Shown: positions 18,359-30,300 of the stretch, piece after piece
How positions within the stretch are numbered: position 1 is the stretch's first letter
Layout: the number at the start of each line of letters is the position of its first letter
Assembly (NCBI GenBank): GCA_015227615.1
Contig: JAALGZ010000023.1
Span: forward strand, 124,001-188,000
Direction of reading: 5' to 3'
Source: Labyrinthula sp. Ha
Taxonomy: Eukaryota > Sar > Bigyra > Labyrinthulida > Labyrinthulaceae
DNA: 64,000 nt
Made by a program: the position numbers and the translations under genes
Notes under the pieces: generated by a model
What the model was told of the DNA's origin: nothing
What the model saw: the letters and a program-made list of their open reading frames with translations, nothing else
Database searches by the model: none

Positions 18359-21300
18359 GCATTGCAACTCCTCTTTTAACCCAGTGGTTTTTTCTATCTC
18401 CTTCTTTCATAGGCACGTTCATAAACATAACAAAGTTTGTACTGTGCCCTGTAGTTGATAGAATACCAAATCTATCACTAGTCTTATAAATTGGACATTC
18501 ATAGCTCTTCTCTGTCTTTTCTTTAAGCATTTTCAAAATTTCTTCCTTACCTATATCAACTGGAGTCAGTTGAATTACAGGCATAGAAACAAACAACTCT
18601 TTGGGAGTTGATTCAATTAGATGTTCAATATAGTTCGCACCTTCTAGGAATAGGCCATATATATTTGCTCCATTCTCAGGCATAGTCAACTCTTCATTCT
18701 CTTTCAATATCTTAAAATCATATTTAATCAAATCAATTGGAATAGTATATTTTCGTGCAAAGTTCTGTCTTGTACCCGTCAAAAAGCCAGGTATAAAAAA
18801 GAATGCAGATATCCAATATTTTACAGGTTTAGTTGCATTATCCACCCACTGCTGAAAGAACGCAACTCTTTGAATCAAATCAGCAACCCAAGTTCCTAGA
18901 GGTTTTAAACTGGGATATCCATATTTTTTCCACAAATCAGGAACCATAGAATTAAACATAGATCTACTCATTAGCTCCAGTTCAAGACTCATGACAACTG
19001 TTCCGGAAATTGCCTTTCTCAAGTTTATCAAACTTTCTTTAACAACACTTACAAGGGTGTTAAACCTAGCCAACTCTTGAACTAAGACAGTATTCATACT
19101 TTCATCAAACCTGATAGGAAAAATAATACAAATACGCTCTAAATCAAAAACTGATGGCAATTGTTTCTCAATTGTGTCAATTAATCCAACAACAACTTCT
19201 TCAAAAGAGTTTCCACCACCTGAAGCACTTTTTGGTTGAAGTTCTAGAACCTTCCCTAACAGAGCATTTGTCTCCTTAATAGAAGAAGTAATTTCTGCAT
19301 TTTCATGGAAGCCAAAAATTTGAGGGGGATCAATTAATGGTAGAGCATAAATATAATCTAAATAGTTTGTAATATTTCCTTCCTTAGGGGCATAGTACGT
19401 GTCAGAAGGAGAGAAAAGATATCCATCTAACAAGATATCTGGTGTATAATAATCTTCAAGTATAGTTAGCAAGCACCTTCTGTCTTTGTCATCTGTCACC
19501 CTTCCGCCGTAGTTACATTCACCAGCCAAGTATCTCAACATCTTAAAAGGAATAGTTTCATACTCATTTAAGAACAGATGTAACTGATCAAGAGTAATTT
19601 GTAAATCAGGAATGCTGAAGGTGTATTTATTATTGAAACCAAGCGCACCAAAGCTTAATCTTTCGCGTACCAAGGCGTGAAAGAAACATATTCCAAAACA
19701 TAGTTTCTTAAACTCAGGCAACTTCTCACAGCTGTTGAACCACTTTTCATCCAGATTCTTATAGTTTGTAATAAGGTTATTTCTAATGCCTTTAGGAGGT
19801 TCTATGGTTATCTTTATTCCATTCTGAAGAATATTAACAGGAAATTCTGCCAGAGGAAGGGCTGTTAAAAACAACCTGAAATTCTCATGTATGACATCTG
19901 CGTTGAATTCCTCAATAGTCTTGTCCAAGACAGGGAGATAAGACTTCGCAACGTGACAATTTTGCAATATTACCCAATATCCTTTATCAACTGCAAGAGA
20001 AATATTTGAGGAAGCTATTTTTTCTTGACCTTGACCTAAAGAAACTCCTATCAATTTATCTTGAAAACCCAAAGACTTAGCCAGAGCTATTAGATCATTC
20101 ATTGGATCGGCACCTGGTGTGAGAATAAATAGTGTTGCTATTGTACAAGATGAATCTTCGTAACACTTTGCCAAGTTAAACGTAGGTGGAGTAACAAAAT
20201 AATCTCCAATTTTGAATATAATAAAGTCAATAACTCCAGAAATAACTTTATCCGGTCTTATGAATTTCAGAAGCAACAGTCTTTGAAAATAAGAGAACCT
20301 GAACTCAAACTTCTCTTGAATCATTTTTTTAGGATCTTGGGAGTAAAATACTTCCTTCCACCAACTTTCCTCGTCTAGGAACTCCGATACAAATTCGTCA
20401 AAAATATCCATGTTTTCCATCCCAAGCAAGTCAGCCCAAGATTTATCTCCAAGCCATCCTGTTGGGTTAGCTCTACTCAGATTAACATCGGTATTTCCTG
20501 TCAAGAAATATCTCAACTCCGTTGAATCTATATCATTTTCTATTTGTAGAGTTTTCACACAAAGCAGAAAACTAAACAGAAGTTTATCCTTTTCAAATAA
20601 GGATCTGCAGACGTTATCATAGAGAATCTTTGAAAACGTTTCATTTAAATTCTTCAGACGAGTTTTGACAGAAGCGTTAGGCTCAGCTCGAATAAAGGCT
20701 AACCCAAAGAGCTGAGTATACCAGTCAAGAGAGAATTGATACATAGGATCAATATTAGCTAGGTCTGCAACACAAAAAAACAAGTTCGATGATCTTGTGG
20801 CAACAGGTTTAAAGCTGTCGCGAGTCTTATTTAGTTTGATCTTTGTTTTTTCACTTTGCTTTAAGTCTTCATAAATCTTATCACTAGTCACTTTACTCTC
20901 GGAAAGAGTGTTAATCAATACCTCATCGTCCAAAATATTCCCCTCAGAAGCTGCTAAGAGATAAAGTATTTTATCTTCAATCTCCTTGAGAACTCTTTTA
21001 TTGTTAGCCTCTTGCAAGACAAGTTCCTCTCTTGTTTGCTCCAAAGCCGGAGTTTCGTTTTTGACTGTTATGTTCAACATTTGATCAAACAGCCCATTCA
21101 CAGTTGCCATGAAGTTTAAGAGATTAACTTTCACACAAACTTCAGGAGAATAATGTGGATTGCTTAACTTGGTCGTCATATACAACCTAAAGGTCTCGAC
21201 ATAATCAATGACATTATCTCCAAGTTGAATCGTCTTTTGACCACCTTTTGTCATGATCTGCTTCGTTAGGATTGGGTCCAAAAGCGGATCAAGGTTCTCC

Positions 21301-24300
21301 GATATATTCTCAATTAGAACAGCACTGCCTGAACTTAGGCCTCTTTCTAAGCATCGAACGAAATCATTTTGATTAGGCTTGACAACAATGAGTTCCTCCT
21401 CCAGACTCTTAATCCACTTGTTCGCTTGACCTTGGGGATCTATCATAAGAGGGAACCTGTTTGAACTAAATAGAATTATACTGTTGTCAATACTAAACTC
21501 GTCGTTTGGAAGTTTGTTGAGCACGTAGTGTCTAATCTTTACTGGATCTCCAAGTACCTCGGCAAGAGAAAAGTTCCCGCTTACTCTAATATTAAACTCT
21601 TCCAAGAGTACTCTCCAATCCTTTATACAACTATTTCTGTAATCGGTAGTAAAACATCCCAAGTACGCTATAATTCCAGAACTAATCAAGACATCGCCAA
21701 CAGAGTTCTCCAAAGCAATGGCCAGGTCTTCCGTGAACTGAGTCCATCTAGCTTTCTCACCACCTAACCCATTAATCAGCCTTTGAGCCCTATCTAGTTT
21801 GAGTGAACAATCCTTAACTTGATTTTCAAGTTGATCTTTCTTAGCTATCGTTTCATTCAATTCTTGTGTTAATCGTGCTACATTATCTAAGACCTCTTGA
21901 AGGTCTTCCTGTTTCTGTTTCAACAGGCTAAGGGCTTCATTCAACTCAGTATTTGCTTTTTCAAGCGCTTCTCGCTTAGGTCTAACAACTTTCGCTACTG
22001 AATCGTACTGGATTATTGCATGAACCCATTTGCACAAACCTGCTGCTGCATTTGAAGACTTCTTTATAACGTCAGGTTGAAATTCGTTCATTTTTAAGTA
22101 CTTGCTAACTACAAGGACGACTTTGTCAGCAATATTTTCTTTGTCAAAATCCATCAATCTTATAAGGAACTTAGGGTCACCAAGCAAGAATTTTTGTGCA
22201 TTTTCCCAGTAATCATCTACCTTTCCTTTCCCATTTGGGTTGGGCACCTTTTTTGGTTTTACCCCGAGCATTAGACAAATAGCTTCTAGTGTCAGTTTAA
22301 CCCCATTAGGTGGTTTCTTCATCGCTTTAATTTCTGTAATATCATTCTTGTTCAAAGTCTTCAAGGCCTTGACTGCTGCTTCAAGCACAGGTAAAGCCTG
22401 GCTCAATATTGCCTCACATTCCTTTTTGTCTTTCTCACAAGAATCTGCCTGTGCTTTGGCTACCTTTTCATCCTGTTCTACAACTAGCTTCTGCTCATCC
22501 GCCTCAACTTGCTTTTCCTTTACCGAAGCTAGTTTTTGGTTTGTTTCCTTTTGAGCAATAACCAACTTAGGTTGCAAAGCTTCTAGCTCTTCTTGCATCT
22601 CTTGAACCTGTTGTGCCGTTTCTCGCAGTTTCATTAGACCATTCTCGTACCTCTTTTTCTTGTTTTCTAACTCTGTTTGTTTCTGATTAATTAAACTTCT
22701 AAATGTCTTAATCAACTCCAGATAAGAAGTTGGCGTGACATAATAATACCTTCTCAATTCGTCATAGAATCTCTTAGAAATAGATGAGGTTTTTGTCTGC
22801 ATGTTAACACAGATATTAACAACTCCTTCTTTTATACTGTTCTCCACTTCGAAATCCTTCAAAAAAGTCTTAGCTACTGATTTCAGGGCGCTCTCAGGCC
22901 ATTCCAGAAACCAGTCAATGACACAGCAATTAATTAAACTCGGGAACTGCCTCAAACGATTTCTAAAAGAGGCACCAACAGGTGAGAAAGCAAGTATCAC
23001 ATGAACATTTACCCTACATTTTTGTACAAAATACTGCATGATTTCATTTGTTGTGTACAAACTTAGACCTTCTTTATCTGCCAGTGACCTCGCGCTTTCG
23101 ATTACCGCAAATGTTTCTTCTAGGTTAAATAAGTTAGGGACCTGGCCTGTATTCAATATATTGTTGATATCTTCTACAAATGTTTCAGTTACAATTTGTG
23201 TATCAGCGAATAAGAAGCAGCTCTTCTTGTTTTCTGCACCTGCAGAAATTAACAATTTTTTTAAATCTTCCCTCCACTCAAAAACTCCATAACTCTTAGT
23301 GATCTCTATAGTAAACAAAGTTTGTTCTGCTATAAAAACAGAAAGACTGGTCAAACTCTTTCTTCCGCTTCCACCAACACCGACAAGAAGCATATTGCCA
23401 AACTCAAAGTTCAAGACTCGACAAATCCTACTGATGTGCTCAATAGCTGTAGTAAATAAAACCAAATTCATGGGTTGTTTGCTCATGTTATTATAATCTT
23501 GCAGGAATCCTTCCACTACGGAACCAAATTCTGAAACATTCTCTACTTGGTAGTAGATTCTATTTTCGAGAAGTTGGGTAGGATCTTGAAAGTCTGCAAA
23601 CAACAATACTGCGTTCGCTGGGCATAAGTTCTTCCAATCTTTTTTGAAGTATTCCTTTATTTTGTTCCCAAGTAAATCCAAAAACCATCGTCGATCAGTA
23701 TTATTGACAAGCCGATCATGAAAAACTCGTGAAGCTTCATGCCCCCATATTCTCAGTAGATCAAGTGTATCCTTAACGAATCCTCTATCGGCTCTAACAA
23801 CTCCTTGATAAATTTTCCCAATGTCTCTTAGATTAAATGTATAGTGGCTTCTTGTTGGTGTAGGCAACATATTTTCCATTACCACTTTATACACACTTAT
23901 CGTCAATTTAATCAAATCACCAAGTACACCTTTAATTCCAGGCGGAAACAGCTTGAAATAATGCCCTAATATTGTACTGAAAACACTTAACAAACTATCA
24001 TCAGAAAACGGAAGAAAGTTCAACACATTAAAATGTCTGACCATCCTCTGTGTAATAACGGTATTTCCACCTCCAGGCGGACCCATAGCGCCAAGAAAAA
24101 TACAGTCAACCATCTTCTTGAATAGAATTTCCTTAAGGTCATAAAACCCACCTCCGTCAATCATCTGTCTGAGGATTTCGATGGGAGGTTGAGCACCGTA
24201 GGTTTCTTTCTGAGGTAAGTTAAGATCGTCAACAAAAATCAAATATTTCTTTCCAACCGGTGGTCCATAAATTCCTCGTTTTCTTTTTTCCAGCTTGTCA

Positions 24301-27300
24301 TCTATCAAGTTTTGAACTTGCTGTGCTTTAGTTTGCGCACTAAAATTTACAAACATATACAGATAATTCTGCATACTTTCGATTAGAACCTTTTGAAGAA
24401 CAACAGATTTTCCGGTACCTGTACTTCCCGTACATATGACTCCATACTGTTGCCTAAGCAACTTTGAAACAATTGTTGAGTTTAGAAAAGAATCTGATGT
24501 AGGTACCACAATTGAAGTGAACAAGGGATTTTCCTCAATTTTCACTTTTGGAGTTACCTCATTTGCATCAATCCAGTTGCACTTCTCGATCTGAAATATA
24601 AAACTGAAGCAACCTTTCTCCTCAAATGAGGGCTTACTATTAAACTCCTCAACCATAATTTTCAAATTCTCAGAACTGAAACCGGGATTCTTACTCTTGA
24701 AGTCGTTAAAAATCTTGTTACTTTCAAAATTTCCATTAAAAAGAACATTCCAAAAACTATTTAAGTTCTCTCTACCTTCTTTTTCTGTAACACCACCTAC
24801 AGCCCAAATTAAAGCAAACAAGAACGCACCCCGCAATATTTTTGGGACATCTTTAGGGGGTTTGTAAGATTTAGTAACCTGGTCAGGAAACACTTCAACC
24901 ACAAGGCTTTTAATTATGCGAAGCATATTATTGCATAATTCAGAATCAGTTACACTAACTGGAATCTTGCAGTACTTTCGAAGACAGAAAACAGATGGGT
25001 CAAAAAATACATTAAACAAATCTTCAAAGAGTTCTCCTCCTTCTAGAGTTTCTGGAAGGACCTTAGTCCACGCAATAACCAGTGGGTTCCAACCTAGTCT
25101 TTTCTGCTCGAGAAAGACCATACCCACCCTAGACACAGTAGCTGGAGAGGCTTCGTTTAAGTCTTCAGCTTCAAACATCATTGTCATTTCGGCAGACATT
25201 TTAATAATTTCTCCACTTTGAAGACATAATTTTTTATTATCGTCCAATACAGTGTTCATGTCTTCAATCCAAACTGCATCCACAGGTCCATCAAAAACAA
25301 CCCACTGACGTTTCAGAATTTCTTCCTGAGTTTTTTTCGCTGCATTTCTATATGTCACTGCAAGCACGCCATCTGTCCACTCATGAGTATTTTCATCGAA
25401 GGACCCGTAAAGTTGACCTTGGGTTATGCTCTTCGGGTTCATGAAGTAGGATTCTACACTCATCTCGCTTGCTGTTTTTGTCAAACCACATTGCAGAACA
25501 TTAATTACACATGATTTTCCAGCGAACGGTTCACCTACTACCATTAGTCCATGTCTAACAAGTACTGTTTCATAAAGTTGAATTACAGCACGCATAAAAC
25601 TTTCAGTAGTTTCTAAGTTATTTTCCTTGCAAGCTTCATTAATGCTTCTTATAAGGTCTGAATAGTCGTTCTGTGGTAATTGTACCCCAGGGAATAAATC
25701 AGAAGTGATCCCTTTGAACAGCGGTATGTCATTGGTATTAAACTTTGGGAGATTAACATCAGTAACAGCTGATAGTACAATCATCGGTTCAGTCCATTGA
25801 TCACCCAACATTTGTCGAAGTTTTCCTGCTCTTACAAGGATTGAAAAGACAGCTCTCATACCATAATCATAATGCTTCTGGCTAGAAAGTTGTTCACTGC
25901 AAAGTACCAAAACTTGGGTTAGCTTACGGGCCATAGTCCTTGCGTCAGCAAAACCAAAAGAGAATAACTTTATTTCGGCAATCAGTGCATAATCAGGTAC
26001 CATCATGGCGCAAGGTCTAAATAAAGCAGAGAGATTGTCCGGAAGTTCTTGCCTACCGGCATATCCCGGGTTCATGGTAATAAAACTATTAGCATCTGGA
26101 TTCAATGTAAGTGTGGACCCCTCAAAATCAAACTTTTTCAATCTGTTTCGTTTCGCATTTACTATGGTTAATATCTGCTGAGCAATGACGCTCAGCACCT
26201 CTAGTTCGATTCTATTGAATTCATCAAAGCACGCCCAAGCGCCTGATTGTGCTAAACCCTTGAAGAACTTCGCCATTGCCAGGTAATCTAGCCCATCCGA
26301 ACAGTTAAATACCACACAGTGCTTAGCTATGGCCTTGGCCAAATCTTTAGTCGTCTCTGTCTTACCTGTACCGGCTGGTCCAGCAGGAGCCCCACCATAT
26401 AACAAGCTGACAGCACCCATAAGGGTTCTGTAACACCTGTCCGTGAGAGGTGTTATCACCAACCTAGAGGAGTTCCCCAAATATTCATATGAATACATCT
26501 GAGTGGCATTCAAAATTCGAACCATCAGATTCCACGGATTTTTTCCGTATCTATTAAAATCATCAGGTTGCTCTTCCCAGTAGTACCTGAGCTGACTTAA
26601 CCATTCAAACGAGTTCGTGTCTGTTACATTATCATCTCTAATTTCCGCAATAACATCTCTTTGATGCAAGTCTATTACACTTAACGCCCCTAGAGTCGTT
26701 CTCTCCATCTTAGACAAATCACCCCTTACCAAGTGTACAATTTGGAGCAATTGGGCGTTCAAACTTTCTACATAAACAACTAACTTCTTTTCTTCTATTG
26801 CTTGATTTACTTCCTGTGTCCAGAAGAGTTGACTTGCATTAAGTACTACCTGCCCAGGCCATGCCAGAACCCATTTTTTTCGGTCCTGGTTGTTTGTTAA
26901 TTCAGCTGGAAGTGTTGGGTAATCTAGCATTGCTTTTTCCAAAAGCTCCTTAACAGTAATTCTCATAGAGAGTTCCAACTCGCCAAGCCAAAGTTCTACA
27001 TTTCCCTTGTTTTTTGAGTTTTCAGTATCAATTGGAAAACTTAGTTTTACAATTTCGCCTTCGCCAGACTTCATCTTAACAATCGTTAGATCTCCAAGTT
27101 CTGCACTCTCAGAATCAGTATCATCTCTTGCAAAAATTACGAGATTAATACCTTCAAAACATTTGTTTAAGAAAGGTTGGACAGCTTCAGGATCCTTTGT
27201 TTGAGATACTATTTCTAGAAGCTCCTCATTAGACAAGAAAAAGAACCTTGCAAAACTCATACGTTTTATTTCCAGGTAGTCATTCAATCCTTTTTGAATT

Positions 27301-30300
27301 AAGTCCAGCTTTTCATTGCATTGTTGAAATCTCTTGACAAGAGTATCATCCTGAATAGTTATCATAACAGAAGGAATTAAATTGATGGCATTGAGTGTTT
27401 TTCTCCAGGTTTGATCTACTGCTTTAAACCTGCGAGCCTCGGTCGGCATCTGCCTCATGATATCTGGAGATTGAAATATAGGTTCCAAGTACATCCACGC
27501 CCTTTGGCATTTTAACACTTCATCCACTAGGGTCTGGATATATTGAAGACTTTGTTCCCAAGATTTAGCAACGCTAATAATTGGTCGAATGAAGGGTGAT
27601 CCAAGCATTGTTTGCACCTTAACAATGTGATCATCTAAAAGTGTCATGATCTCATCAGTTCCCTTTAAAACATAGGTTCTGGTATTCTTGTACTCCATTA
27701 AATCGAAACTAGTCTCACTCCACTCCTGTCTCATGGCTTCAACATTCTGTTCTAGTTGAAACTCTTTCTCAGCTTTCACAGCTACAATCTCTACCTCCTC
27801 AAACTTTCCCATCACATCAAGATCCAGGAGTCCTTGAAGAGTCAAACTATCATCCGGATACACTTCCTCTTTTAGAAGCTCACTCAATAAAGCCCAGTGA
27901 CGGTCTCTCAACGCTGGACTGGCAAGGGTAGTAATCAGGGGCAAATATTTTTTAAAAGAGGTCGAATCTTCCCTTAGTTTAATTGCCACTTCGGCTGCAC
28001 CTGGATTTGTGCTTTCTAATGTTTTTGCAAGCCTGTAGCTCAAAGCCCACCACTCATTAACCATATCGGTAACTGCTTGGCCATCTAATTGATTTAGAGG
28101 TCCATTTAACCACTCCTTTGTAAGAGACTTGAAATCGTTGGACATGGTCCAAAGTTTTCTAAATGGTTCATAGTTAGTCTTTGCAGCTTGAAGTTCGGAA
28201 TACGTGTTGAGCGAAAATCCAAGAGCACGATCACGCATATTAAAGTTATCAACCCTCTCCATTGCATTCTGAATTCTTTCATCCAGTAAATTCATTTCTA
28301 CTACAACTCCCTGCAGATTCTCATAATTATCATGTCTCTCAAAATCAGATACCAACGAGCCTATTTTCTCCAATTCAGTTTGAAAATTAGCTTTCTCCGC
28401 GGCTAAACGAGCAATCATCTGAATTTTATCCTGTTCTAATTCTTTTCTGATTTGTTCCTCTAAGTCCCTTATTCTTTGCGGGAAGAACTTTAAATTCCAG
28501 AACAGCTCAAAATCCACATACCCCACCTCTCCCTTTGTCTCATTTTCCAAAATGTTAAGAAATTTATGAACCTGATCAGAAACACCTATCAAATCTTCAA
28601 GCCTAACTTGGACCCCCGCGACATATCCATCCAAAGCTAATAACTGTTCCTCATTCTGTGGCTTCTTAGAAATTCTGTTCAGTATGTTTTCGAACTCCGA
28701 TGAGCAATACTGGGCAGTTCTAACTTGCGATTTTAAAATACTTGTATGGAAAGCATCAATGTAAGAAGTCACCTTAGTTTTCATCATATCTTTAAAATCT
28801 CGTATTCCCACAACGACTGGGCCGTAACTCATATAGTTTTCTACACGATTGCATATTTCAGCATACAGACTCCATAAAGATCTGATTTTCACCCTATATT
28901 TTTCTATGAACTCATTCTTAGTTAGTTTAATTTCTTCTTTCAATTTCGTTTCTGGGTCTTCCTTTTCTTCATCACTTTCTTCATCTTCACTGTCATCTTT
29001 CTCCTTACCCGCCTCTTCCTCTCGTTCTTTATTCTTTTCCTCTTCGAGCTTAAATTGCTCTTCTAAGTTTTTAATTGTGTTTTCTTGTTCTTTAATCAAA
29101 TCTGTAGCAAAAGACTTAACAAAAACCCCAGCTTCTTCCACTTTCAAAATTCCTATACATCTTTCTGAGAACAATCCAAAAACCTCAGTCGAGTTAGCGA
29201 ACCTTTGTGCTACAATCTTTGATACCACCTTAGAGCTATTCTGCATTAGTGACTTCAACTGTGAGACTATTGTATCATTAGATATTGTCTGTTGTAGATT
29301 GATATATGGCACAGGCTTAATATCTTGCAATGGAAGAATTTTAGAATCTATTCTAACCAAACTGGTTAATGATTGTTGAAGATACAACAAGAGTTTATCA
29401 AATGTCGATACGAATCTCTTTTCCCCCGGGCTCATAATTAACTTACCATCTGATTGTACCAGATTTGTTAAAAAGAAACTATTTTGCTTATCTTGTACCG
29501 TAGATAAATGTTTCTGCACAAAATTGAGACTTTGTAGCATCAAATTATAAAAAAATATCTTGATCTGTATATTAAAACGCCTCAACAATCGAGAGGTTCG
29601 TTTATCTAGGGTATTGTTATAAAAGTTATATTTCTTTCCCAAGTTGTCTGTTATCACATCAATCAAAGGATCGAGCAAGATATTTTGTACTCTGTTGATT
29701 TGAGTTGCAATAAAACTCTTCTCTTTCTCTATAATCCCTTCAACTTTATATTCCTGAGTTATTAAAGGGTCTTGAAAAACAAGTGCCAACTCGCTTGCTA
29801 AAGAAAAATAAGAGAAATTGCGTTGTATGCTCTCGTATTCCCTGTTGAGCCATGATAAACTTCTCACTAATCCTGCGCTTCTTGAAAAGTGCTTCTTCTG
29901 AATGTTCATCTTTGCTGTCTTATATTCTTTGCCTGCAACTTGTGAACTGCCTGCATATATCTTACCAAACTTTCTGATTCTAGCAATCTTTGGATATAGT
30001 TTTTTAAACCTTTCTATAGTACTTGGGTCAATTTTAAGTGCTAAACAACACCTTTTCGTCCAAAGATCTCTTATAACTTTAGCTTCTATTTTCCGTGTCC
30101 TTGATTCAAAGCTCATTAATCTGTTGCACAAGCATTCCTTGACCAAAGTTTTCTGTGCTACGTATTGAAAACATAGAGAAATTTCCTTGAAGTAAAAATC
30201 TAAACTTCTTCCAACCCTTTCAAACAAGAACTGGTACATTTCATGGTCTAAGTCGTCAACCTGAATCTTTCCTTTTTCTTTGCTTAACAACTTCAAACTT

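Noticed and set aside
22240-22554. Ser/Phe-rich + strand frames inside the dynein gene
   Set aside because: They lie antisense to the coiled-coil stalk coding region and mirror its Lys/Glu/Gln codons.
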